Assembly (NCBI RefSeq): GCF_026191355.1 | Contig: NZ_JAPHOQ010000009.1 | Span: 124,001 to 188,000, forward strand | Reading direction: 5' to 3' | DNA length: 64,000 nucleotides | Source of the DNA: Legionella sheltonii | GTDB lineage: Bacteria; Pseudomonadota; Gammaproteobacteria; Legionellales; Legionellaceae | Shown here: positions 50,872 to 58,972 of the stretch, piece by piece | How positions within the stretch are numbered: the stretch's first letter is position 1 | How the letters are laid out: each line of letters opens with the position of its first letter | The notes under the pieces: generated by a model | The model's database searches: none | What the model was told of the DNA's origin: nothing | Seen by the model: the letters and a program-made list of their open reading frames with translations, nothing else | Program-made: the position numbers and the translations under genes

Positions 50872-51720
50872 TTATAGACGATTTTTACTGATGTTCCGAT
50901 GCAATATTCTGGCGTATTTTTTAAACAAAGGGAATAGAAGGCTGGAAAAAACCAAAATCATTTTAGCTATTAATCCCGGAGCAATAGCATCATGCTTTAA
51001 CTTTTTTAAAGTATATTGTGCTACGTGTTCCGGCTTCCACAAACCGGCAGTGCCAGTGATGATTTTGGTGACTTCAGGCTTGAATTGCATTTCATAATGC
51101 AGCTGCTCCGTATCAGTATCCGGTGGATAAAGGAGAGATAAAGAGACAGAACTCCGAGTTAATTCTTGCTGCAGAATTTGTCCATACATACTAAGTGCTG
51201 ACTTTGAAGGTCCATAAGGTGAATAGCCGTAAATCGCAAGAAGTCCCGCCACAGACGAAGTTAAAAGAATTTTAGCGCAGGAATTTTTTTGCAAAAAAGG
51301 CAGACAATAATGCACACAGTATATACTGCCAAGATAATTCGTATTAATAGCTGTTTGATAATGTGCCACGTCAAGTTCTACAGCTAAACCTGGCCGTGCA
51401 ATACCCGCTGTAACCATAAGCATATCAACACCTTGCATAACCGTTATTGCTTCGCTGAGCGCGTTCTCGATTTCTTGTTGGTTAGCAATATCAGCTGAAA
51501 AACAATAAATTGCAGCATTTTTTTGTTTTTTTTGTAAAAATTCTTTGGCTTGTACTAGTTTTTCATTATTCCTGGCAATCAGGCATAGAGCATCCACCCC
51601 AGTTATTAACTCTTGCGCCAAACATAAACCGATACCACTTGAACCGCCAACGATGATTACTTTTTTAAATTGCTGGTAGTATTTAATTTTATGCTCCCTA
51701 AAATAACGAATTATGGCCAT
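50872..51720 (-). CDS. Short-chain reductase resembling 3-ketodihydrosphingosine reductase
   Basis: 282-residue SDR with cofactor motif GGSSGIG, VTAGIARPG and catalytic S plus YGPSK (Y-x3-K). The YPPDTDTEQ segment is the hallmark of eukaryotic KDSR/Tsc10-type reductases, and the hydrophobic C-terminus (LIAKMILVFSSLLFPLF) also fits membrane association. It would reduce the 3-keto group of the aminoketone made by the downstream fusion enzyme to the amino alcohol, using NADPH. Start at MAIIRYF; an upstream TTG is possible. Transcribed with the fusion gene and divergent from the hydroxylase. Confidence 0.75.
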   Translation of the reverse strand: MAIIRYFREHKIKYYQQFKKVIIVGGSSGIGLCLAQELITGVDALCLIARNNEKLVQAKEFLQKKQKNAAIYCFSADIANQQEIENALSEAITVMQGVDMLMVTAGIARPGLAVELDVAHYQTAINTNYLGSIYCVHYCLPFLQKNSCAKILLTSSVAGLLAIYGYSPYGPSKSALSMYGQILQQELTRSSVSLSLLYPPDTDTEQLHYEMQFKPEVTKIITGTAGLWKPEHVAQYTLKKLKHDAIAPGLIAKMILVFSSLLFPLFKKYARILHRNISKNRL

Positions 51721-51819
51721 CAGCTCTTTTTTATAGGCACCACAACTCAAAAATCAATAATGCTTGCCTATAATTATATACATAGTGCTTAAGGCTATTA
51801 AAATTTTCAGGATAAATAT

Positions 51820-52563
51820 ATGAACATTTCATCATTTCTGTTGTATCTGTTAAGTGTATGGCTAATGGTGTATGCGGTTTTGCTAGGTATTTATTTTATC
51901 ACGGGTTTTTTTATTGAAAAAAGCACGGTAAATCTTATTAGTTTAAAAATACAAAAAGACAAGGTAACCTCGCGTCAAGACAAAATAATTGATATCCGCC
52001 AAAGTATCATTTCCTTGATAACCATCAGCTTTTTCCTCGGATTAGGTTATACCTTAAGGCATTATGGCTTTTCGCTATTTAAAGTAAACACTGCTTCTTT
52101 AATAATGTATCTGCTGTATTTTATTCTGTCTTTAGTTCTCTTTGATACATGGTTTTACTGGATGCATCGTTTACTTCACGTGCAACCTTTATTTAAATAC
52201 GTGCATGCATGGCATCATCGTTCTCGTTTTCCATCAACCTGGGCCAATAATAGCGATTCCATCTTGGATAATTTATTTTTGCAATCTTATTGGTTAATCG
52301 CTTTTCTTATATTGCCTTTTCCTGCATCAGTGCTCTTCGCCCATAAAATATTTGATCAAATTACTGGAATGATGGGCCATTCCGGCTATGAAATTAGTGG
52401 AACGTTACCTTTAAAATACAAATTCTTAGTCGCCGTACTACACCATGATCAGCACCATAGTGCAGTCAAATATAATTTTGCTACTCATTTTAGTTGGTGG
52501 GATAGAATCACCGGAACGTTACATCCTGATTATGATACTAAAAATAAGATGCTTACGCGTTGA
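51820..52563 (+). CDS. Fatty acid hydroxylase/sterol desaturase superfamily membrane enzyme
   Basis: 247 residues with about four to five membrane helices and the di-iron histidine clusters HRLLH, HAWHH and HHDQHH plus a distal NFATHFSWWDRITGT, the full set for this superfamily (SUR2 sphinganine C4-hydroxylase, C-5 sterol desaturase, fatty-acid hydroxylases). Placed divergently beside a KDSR-like reductase, C4-hydroxylation of a sphingoid base is the most economical proposal; acyl 2-hydroxylation is the alternative. Confidence 0.8.
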   Translation: MNISSFLLYLLSVWLMVYAVLLGIYFITGFFIEKSTVNLISLKIQKDKVTSRQDKIIDIRQSIISLITISFFLGLGYTLRHYGFSLFKVNTASLIMYLLYFILSLVLFDTWFYWMHRLLHVQPLFKYVHAWHHRSRFPSTWANNSDSILDNLFLQSYWLIAFLILPFPASVLFAHKIFDQITGMMGHSGYEISGTLPLKYKFLVAVLHHDQHHSAVKYNFATHFSWWDRITGTLHPDYDTKNKMLTR

Positions 52564-52590
52564 GTATCCGATTCGCAATACAAATCATAA

Positions 52591-52605
52591 AGGAGGCTAC
52601 ACATT
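52591..52605 (+). promoter_or_regulatory. Strong ribosome-binding site followed by an ATT start
   Basis: A stop codon (TAA, 52588-52590) is followed at once by AGGAGG (52591-52596), six bases and ATT (52603). No ATG, GTG or TTG occurs in this frame until the ATG at 52654. The spacing is ideal for initiation at ATT. Confidence 0.6.
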
Positions 52606-53994
52606 ATTTCTTATAAGCGATCGATTATTTTAGTTGTTTCCCTAGCATTATTTATGGAAACACTGGATGCAACGATTATTAACACTGCTATTCCCGTGAT
52701 TGCTCGTGACTTATTAGCTAATCCACTGGATTTAAAAATAACACTCATTGCTTACTGGCTAAGTCTGGCTATTTTTATGCCTGCCAGTGGATGGTTGGCG
52801 GATAGATTTGGCATGAAACACGTTTTTATATCTGGAATATTTATTTTTACACTGAGTTCCTTATCTTGTGGTTTTGCACATCATTTATCATCATTAGTGG
52901 TTTCTAGGACTTTTCAAGGGATAGGAGGCGCGTTCATTGTTCCAGTAGGACGTTTAATCGTTCTACGTACTTTCGCCCTCCATGAATTTGTCGATGCAAT
53001 GAATAAAGTGATTATGGTCGTCGCTTTAGGCTTTATCATGGGGCCTATTTTAGGTGGATTTATAACCCATTATGTTTCTTGGCAATGGATTTTTTGGATC
53101 AATATTCCCGTAGGCCTATTTACCATGCTCATGGCTTCATATTTCCTAAAACCCCCCTCCTTACAAGCCGCACCTCCTTTTGATTTTTTAGGTTTTATTT
53201 TTTTGGGCAGTTGTATTGGCGGATTTATTTTCGCGTTTTCTGCTTTAAGCGAGACGGCCCTGTCCAATAAGCAACCAGCATGGATGATTATGTTTGCTTC
53301 CCTCTTGTTATTATTAGCATTTTTTTATCATGCAAAAAAACGCGGATCTTCATTGATTAAAGTAGAATTATTTTTTTCGCGCATCTTTCTAATTGCCATC
53401 CAAGGAAGCTTATTATCGCAATTAGGGTTTGGTAGTGTGCTTTTTTTATTTCCCTTATTGGCACAAATTGGGCTTGGTTATTCATCACAAGCATCGGGCT
53501 TACTATTAGCCCCGGCGGCTATTGGTTTCATAGCAGCAAGACCCGTGGCTTCATTACTTCTGCGCTACAGCGGATTTAAACGACTACTTATATTAAATAC
53601 GCTATTAGTAAGTAGCTCTTTGTGGACATTCATGTTTATTACTAAAGATACATCTATTAGTATGATTGTCCTGAGTCTTTTTCTTTTTGGATTTTTAATT
53701 TCGATACAATACAGTGCAATGAACTCTTTAGCTTATGTAGAAATATCAGAAGACAATATCAGTTATGCAGCCAGCATAGTCAGTACTATACAACAACTGG
53801 CTCAAAGTTTAGGAGTGGCTACTACGACCTTATTCATCCAAATGTTTGCTTCCTCAGTACCGAAAAATTTACTTACGATGAATGTCTTTCATCATACTTT
53901 TTTAACAATGGGTATTATTACATTAATCTCAACGCTGAATTTTATGCGTTTAAAATCTAATGACGGGCTTTCTTTATTGATCACTCCAAAATAG
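52603..53994 (+). CDS. MFS transporter, DHA2/EmrB-QacA type (apparent ATT start)
   Basis: 463 residues if translated from ATT 52603, about 446 from ATG 52654. The first helix (SIILVVSLALFMETLDATIINTAIPV) spans both possible starts; EmrB-family proteins begin TM1 before the METLDATIxNTA motif, so the ATG start would remove half of it. The motif A-like GWLADRFGMKHVF and FQGIGGAFIVPVGR motif are present, with about 13-14 helices. It is likely to export the cluster's lipid-like product. It follows the hydroxylase by about 40 bp. Confidence 0.8.
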   Translation: MISYKRSIILVVSLALFMETLDATIINTAIPVIARDLLANPLDLKITLIAYWLSLAIFMPASGWLADRFGMKHVFISGIFIFTLSSLSCGFAHHLSSLVVSRTFQGIGGAFIVPVGRLIVLRTFALHEFVDAMNKVIMVVALGFIMGPILGGFITHYVSWQWIFWINIPVGLFTMLMASYFLKPPSLQAAPPFDFLGFIFLGSCIGGFIFAFSALSETALSNKQPAWMIMFASLLLLLAFFYHAKKRGSSLIKVELFFSRIFLIAIQGSLLSQLGFGSVLFLFPLLAQIGLGYSSQASGLLLAPAAIGFIAARPVASLLLRYSGFKRLLILNTLLVSSSLWTFMFITKDTSISMIVLSLFLFGFLISIQYSAMNSLAYVEISEDNISYAASIVSTIQQLAQSLGVATTTLFIQMFASSVPKNLLTMNVFHHTFLTMGIITLISTLNFMRLKSNDGLSLLITPK

Positions 53995-54013
53995 TTTTTT
54001 ATCTCAACAGGAT

Positions 54014-55795
54014 TTAGCCTTCATATTTTTTTAATATTAGGTCAATTTGATTTAACCAATTATCTTTGTTTTTTTCTTTTTCAAGCTGAATTATTGTGGC
54101 CATTTGCGCAATTGTTGGTGCTTTATAGAGTTCTATTGGTTGTAAATTCAATGCATATCTATTCCGAATATAATCAAAAAATTCTGCCCCAGACAAAGAA
54201 TTCCCACCCATTTGGAAAAAGTTATCGTCCCGATACACTTCAGGAACCATTAATATTTTTTTCCATACATCTGCAAGCTCACGTTCTAATTCATTTTCTA
54301 CAGCTTGAGTACTGCGCTCCGTTTTAAATTCTTTCGCGATAGAGAGTCGATTGATTTTTCCGGTTGCTGATTTGGGTATTTCATCAACAAAGAAAATTTT
54401 AGTGGGGAGCATATAATCAGGTAATTTATTTTTTAGATATTCATATAGGTCTTCAGGAGTTAGTATGGACTCAGCAACAACCATTATGGCGATATCCTCA
54501 CCCAAAGTATCATGAGGTATTGCAAAAGCAATAGTTTCTTTGATTTGAGGATGCTGTAATACCAACAGATCCACTTGAGCTGGTGATATTTTGAAACCGC
54601 CTTTATTGATAATTTCTTTTTTTCTGCCAGTTAAAAAAAGATAGCCATCTTCATCAATATACCCCAGATCCCCTGTTCTAAAATGACCGTGAATGAAGGA
54701 TTCATTATTGGCTTTTTCATTATTGATGTACCCGGAAAAAACATGTTCTCCCTGAATGCACACTTCACCAATTTCGCTATGGTTTAAAACAGTATCCTCA
54801 TCACCCACAATTAGGATTGAGGTATGAGCAAGTCCAACTGAATTGAATTTAATCGCCTCAATCGAAAGTGGATTGGTTGCAATTTGATGTGCGGACTCGG
54901 TCATTCCATAGGCTTGCACCATAGGGATTTTGAGTAACTGCTGTACCTTATGGTGTAACACATCAGGTAACGCTGAGGAGCAAGAGCGTATAAAGCGTAA
55001 TTTGATGGCATCCAAATCGACCTTATTCATGCTGAGTGATTGATAAATCTTATGATGAATGGTCGGTACAGCCGTATACCAGGTCGGTTTGTCATCCCGT
55101 AAATATTCGCCAATTTTCGCGTAGTCAATTTCTTTTAAAATAAAACAACCCTGGCTGGCAAATGTTGCAAGCATTGAGGCAACAATTCCATGAATGTGGA
55201 ATAATGGCATCATATTCAAATTTCTATCATTAGCGCTAAGTTGCAGGGCATTAATAATATTGTTGATACTGCAACGCAGATTTTTATAAGTTAAAGGGAC
55301 GCACTTGGGTTTAGCCGTAGTTCCCGAAGTATGCAAAATCAGGGCGATATCATTTTCATCAAGAATTGGATAAGTTTGGACTACATCCTTTTCTGGCTCA
55401 GTACTTTGGGCATGTTCCAGTTCTTTATCTAAGTTTATTTCATGCTCGGTTAGACCGAGTACTTCTGCTATCTGCCGCCCCTTTTCTGCATTACCACTAT
55501 CATAAAATATGGCTACGGGAGCCATGAATTCGGCAATAGAAACAATATGCTCTACCGATAATTTAGGATTCATGGGCATTACGGGACATAATTTGGTAAC
55601 CGCCAAAAATGTTGCCGCGTATTCAATATTATTGTTGAATAAAAGAAGACAAGGTTTTTTCTGCTGCCGAATTATTAACGCCGATTGATACTTAATTGAT
55701 TCGACCAAGCTATTTAGAGTTTCATAATTTAATCTATGAGTAGTACTTTCCACAGCATTATGGCTGGTGTTACCAGCATCTAATTGCACGAGCAT
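54014..55795 (-). CDS. Adenylation domain plus peptidyl carrier protein
   Basis: 593 residues. Residues 1-500 are an AMP-forming ligase: LHTSGTTAKPKCVPLT (A3), YGMTESAHQI (A5), HFRTGDLG (A7), GRKKEIINKGGFKI (A8) and PKSATGKINR with the catalytic Lys (A10). Residues 515-580 form a carrier domain with phosphopantetheine Ser in MGGNSLSG. The ligase resembles small-acid CoA ligases (oxalyl-CoA synthetase type) more than amino-acid NRPS domains, so the loaded unit may be a short carboxylic acid. AAAGGA is six bases before the ATG. Divergent from the lyase/condensation pair and convergent with the MFS gene. Confidence 0.85.
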   Translation of the reverse strand: MLVQLDAGNTSHNAVESTTHRLNYETLNSLVESIKYQSALIIRQQKKPCLLLFNNNIEYAATFLAVTKLCPVMPMNPKLSVEHIVSIAEFMAPVAIFYDSGNAEKGRQIAEVLGLTEHEINLDKELEHAQSTEPEKDVVQTYPILDENDIALILHTSGTTAKPKCVPLTYKNLRCSINNIINALQLSANDRNLNMMPLFHIHGIVASMLATFASQGCFILKEIDYAKIGEYLRDDKPTWYTAVPTIHHKIYQSLSMNKVDLDAIKLRFIRSCSSALPDVLHHKVQQLLKIPMVQAYGMTESAHQIATNPLSIEAIKFNSVGLAHTSILIVGDEDTVLNHSEIGEVCIQGEHVFSGYINNEKANNESFIHGHFRTGDLGYIDEDGYLFLTGRKKEIINKGGFKISPAQVDLLVLQHPQIKETIAFAIPHDTLGEDIAIMVVAESILTPEDLYEYLKNKLPDYMLPTKIFFVDEIPKSATGKINRLSIAKEFKTERSTQAVENELERELADVWKKILMVPEVYRDDNFFQMGGNSLSGAEFFDYIRNRYALNLQPIELYKAPTIAQMATIIQLEKEKNKDNWLNQIDLILKKYEG

Positions 55796-55985
55796 ATATT
55801 ATCCTTTATAAATGCATCACTCCCAACACACCAAAGAGCTATTGGTGTCACAACTAATTCATTGTTTCTAACTATAGAATAGCCTCTAAATTTGATGATG
55901 CAAAATAAATTTGTACATTAATTAAGCTAAAAATTAAATTGTAGTCTATCATTACAAAACAAATAATAAACTTACAGGTGGTAAG

Positions 55986-56846
55986 ATGCTTCGTTATGGA
56001 GAACATCTTCGGCAGTTAAAATCCCAAAAAGATATATTACCTTTCATTGGCATCTATGATGTATTTTCCGCGTCTGTTGCCGCCAAGCATTATGACACAC
56101 TTTTTGTAAGTGGCTTTGGATTCGCAGCAAGCCATTATGGCTTGCCGGATATTGGATTTAATACGTGGACTGATTTATTAAATTTTGTGAGCCGTTTGCG
56201 TAATGTTCTTCCTGGCACCCATCTTTTGGTGGATATCGATGATGGTTTTGTCGATATTCATAATGCAAAAATGATCACAGCATGTTTGCGTGATGCAGGT
56301 GCATCCGGAATTGTTCTTGAGGATCAGGCCCGCCCAAGATGTTGTGGGCACTATAATGGCAAAAATCTGTTGCAAACAGAGAACTATATCGAAAAGCTCA
56401 AGGAAGTTTTATCGCTTAGTGATGATCTTTTTGTTGTGGCTCGTACTGACGCCAGTAAAATAGAGGATATCGAGGAGCGCGTATCCAGAATTAAGGAATT
56501 GCCTGTCGATTGTGTTTTGGTGGACGGCATGTCTATCGATCAAATTTGTTCTTTTGATGCCCTGAAAGACCTAAGAAGAGAACATCGCATTGTCTATAAC
56601 CAAATTCATGGTGGCAAATCAAGTCCTCATACTTTGCCCGAATTAGCTGAATGCGGCGTTGGAATTGCCATTTACAGCACCCCATGTCTTTTTTCAGCAC
56701 AATATGCCATTAATAATACATTAACCCAATTAGAATCCAGTAAAGGATTGCTGAGTAACGTAACGCATACAACAAATCTCACAGAATGTACTGAACTACT
56801 CAATACTAATATGAAACGGAGATTTAAGGAAAATGAAACGGATTAA
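55986..56846 (+). CDS. Isocitrate lyase/PEP mutase superfamily enzyme
   Basis: 286-residue TIM-barrel protein: GIYDVFSASVA at the start, DIDDGF, EDQARPRCCGHYNGK (the EDQ...CGH..K catalytic loop of methylisocitrate lyase-type members), ARTDA and NQIHGGKSSP. It should cleave or form a C-C bond of a 2- to 4-carbon oxo- or dicarboxylate. The EDKxxxxxNS motif of PEP mutase is absent, so phosphonate biosynthesis is unlikely. It may supply the small acid taken by the adenylation-carrier protein. Overlaps the next gene by 14 bp. Confidence 0.8.
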   Translation: MLRYGEHLRQLKSQKDILPFIGIYDVFSASVAAKHYDTLFVSGFGFAASHYGLPDIGFNTWTDLLNFVSRLRNVLPGTHLLVDIDDGFVDIHNAKMITACLRDAGASGIVLEDQARPRCCGHYNGKNLLQTENYIEKLKEVLSLSDDLFVVARTDASKIEDIEERVSRIKELPVDCVLVDGMSIDQICSFDALKDLRREHRIVYNQIHGGKSSPHTLPELAECGVGIAIYSTPCLFSAQYAINNTLTQLESSKGLLSNVTHTTNLTECTELLNTNMKRRFKENETD

Positions 56847-58371
56847 TCAGCGAATCGACTTGATTGCCAGGCGAATTCTTGCTCTGCCTGCTGCAACTCG
56901 GCATGCTTGCCTTGATGAAATACAAGCAAACATTGCTACAGAAAACTGGTTGTTGCTGCAATCATGTATTAAAACTCAAGTTAAAATTATTGACTGCATG
57001 AGTCATCCGAACAAAATACCCCTTAGTTTTTCCCAACTTATGTTTTGGAGCATGGAGTTAACCTCAAGATATTCCAAAAATGAGGTAACTTCCTGCATTC
57101 TTGAAGGACGCTTGGATATCGAGAAAGTAGAACGGGCAATTAATCATATTGCGAATCAGTTCGATATATTCAATTACAGAGTCAAGAATTGGCTGCCTGA
57201 GGCAAAGAAAACAGGGTTACAAAAAATTAAGTTAAACGTTGTTCGTTTTTATACCTCAAATTCTCCCGCACAGCAACTCGAAGAGATTAATCACACATTA
57301 GCTCACATTGATTTGCGAAAACTGAAACAGAATATCTATCCTATTTTAATCATAATGGATGATAATAACTCATTACTGCAATTAGTAATCACCCATAAAG
57401 CAATCGATACTAAGACCAAATTGATGCTATGGCAAATATTCTGGAGGAATTATCAGGGTATAAAAGATAGCCATTACACCCCATACAAGAACTATATTTA
57501 TAATGAAAGGAGCTATTATTCTGAACGCTATAATGATCTTATACAGCACATTAAAAAAGACTTTGATGAGTATAGCCCTTGTAAAATTAATCCAGAGATC
57601 ATTGATAAAGACACAGAAATCAAACCAAGGCTTATCTATAGTTTGAATAAACGCCTGGCAGCTCTACTAAAAGAATTTTGCTTTAAGCAAGAATTCACCA
57701 TGGATGAATTGATTATCAGCTCTATATTACAAGCATTCAGGCCTTATTGCAGCAATAATGACTATTTGGTACAGATCATCAGTCAACCACTTTTTTACAG
57801 TAATTCCGAGCAAATCCTGGGTCCTTGTTTGAATGAGCGCTCCTTTGCCGGTCGCCATACTGCCACAAACCTCATTGAGTTTACTAAGGAGATAAGAAAT
57901 CATAACAGACAGTCCATTAATTACGCCAATCTTCCTTATGGAGCTGCATTAGGATGGCTGTATTATCGTAAATATGGGAAAAAGGCAGTATGGCTCAGTA
58001 CCTTATTGCATACAATCACGAAGCTGCTAAAATATGCGGATCTTAATAAAAACATCACAAATTGCTATGCGGGGCTGATATTGTATGAGTTCTTTGCGAA
58101 TAAAAATAAAGAATTCCCGCTTATTAGTTTTAATTTCAGAAATACATTTTCGGAAAGAAAGTACCCTAAAGAATTTTCAACCGAAAATTTGCAATTAAGA
58201 CCTTATTTTTATCCGTTATATCATAATACAGTAAATTATGTGTCCGTTAATATTGATGCAGCCACAGATGAGGGGATTGCAATTCATATCGAGTCGTTCT
58301 TTAAAGAAGAAATTGATAAAGAGATTATGCAAGCTGCGCTAAATCATCTACGTTCTTATATTGAGCCTTAA
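56833..58371 (+). CDS. NRPS condensation-domain-like acyltransferase, degenerate active site
   Basis: 512 residues related to condensation domains/phthiocerol-type acyltransferases. PLSFSQLMFWSMEL matches the C1 motif; the core HHxxxDG motif reads HKAIDTK, keeping the first His and the Asp but losing the catalytic second His; INYANLPYGAAL matches a late C motif (YxNxPYG). A first segment (1-60) is extra. It may join the carrier-bound acid to the amine of the lipid, making an amide. Whether it is catalytically active is in doubt. It overlaps the lyase gene, so the two are co-translated. Confidence 0.7.
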   Translation: MKRINQRIDLIARRILALPAATRHACLDEIQANIATENWLLLQSCIKTQVKIIDCMSHPNKIPLSFSQLMFWSMELTSRYSKNEVTSCILEGRLDIEKVERAINHIANQFDIFNYRVKNWLPEAKKTGLQKIKLNVVRFYTSNSPAQQLEEINHTLAHIDLRKLKQNIYPILIIMDDNNSLLQLVITHKAIDTKTKLMLWQIFWRNYQGIKDSHYTPYKNYIYNERSYYSERYNDLIQHIKKDFDEYSPCKINPEIIDKDTEIKPRLIYSLNKRLAALLKEFCFKQEFTMDELIISSILQAFRPYCSNNDYLVQIISQPLFYSNSEQILGPCLNERSFAGRHTATNLIEFTKEIRNHNRQSINYANLPYGAALGWLYYRKYGKKAVWLSTLLHTITKLLKYADLNKNITNCYAGLILYEFFANKNKEFPLISFNFRNTFSERKYPKEFSTENLQLRPYFYPLYHNTVNYVSVNIDAATDEGIAIHIESFFKEEIDKEIMQAALNHLRSYIEP

Positions 58372-58448
58372 ATTTTAGAAAAAGTAACCATGCAGGGGGT
58401 TAAGATGAATTAGTTTTGACTTAATCTGACACAAGTACTTGAAAAAGT

Positions 58449-58562
58449 GAGAGTTTCCGGTTTTGATAGAAGTGCGAACTTTAAACAAAACCAAGAGGAA
58501 AACTCTCATGATAGATAATACAGTTAAAATCAATGAACCTCCCCGTGGCAAGCCACGGGGTA
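58449..58562. repeat. IS remnants and IS200/IS605-type hairpin
   Basis: GAGAGTTTCC (58449-58458) and GAGGAAAACTCTC (58495-58507) form an inverted pair in front of a short open frame (ATG 58508, MIDNTVKINE...), likely a chopped IS. Immediately after it, CCCCGTGGC-AA-GCCACGGGG (58541-58560) is a perfect 9-bp hairpin of the type found at IS200/IS605 ends, directly next to the tnpA stop. Confidence 0.55.
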
Positions 58563-58913
58563 TCAGATGAGGCGTAACTGCTGCGATTCTGATTCCTTAC
58601 CTTGATTTTTTACATAGCGCTCGACCACCTTCCAGTCCCCGCGCTCACCTACTGTCGAAACGTAATATCCATCAGACCAAAACTCCCCACCCAACAACTC
58701 GTTCTTGAGTAATGGAAACTTCTTAAATAATTCACGTGCCGTGATGCTTTTAAATTTCCGGACAACTTCACCTATGCTGTATTTGGGATGAAATGAGCAC
58801 AGAATATGAATGTGATTTTTATCGCAGCCCAGCTGCTCAAAATTGATCTCATAACGCTCACCTATCTCACCCGCAATAGATTTTATGGCTGAGGTGATCT
58901 CGTCGATCAACAA
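58563..58913 (-). pseudogene. IS200/IS605 family Y1 transposase TnpA, 5'-truncated
   Basis: 116 codons with the HUH motif (KNHIHILCSFHP) and the catalytic Tyr (VERYVKNQG). The roughly 30 N-terminal residues of the family are missing: the frame runs straight into the terminal repeat of Tn3 copy 2 at 58914. Insertion or rearrangement by the Tn3 unit cut the gene; the missing part is not found at the inner edge of copy 1. Confidence 0.85.
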
Positions 58914-58972
58914 GGGGTTCTTTGCAGGAAGGTACGAAATTTCCCACAGACCCCATATAACCCTTTACCAGT

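Noticed and set aside
55986..56846. PEP mutase, implying phosphonate biosynthesis
   Set aside because: The catalytic loop is EDQ...CGH...K, as in methylisocitrate lyase-type enzymes; the PEP mutase EDKxxxxxNS motif is absent and no phosphonopyruvate decarboxylase is near.
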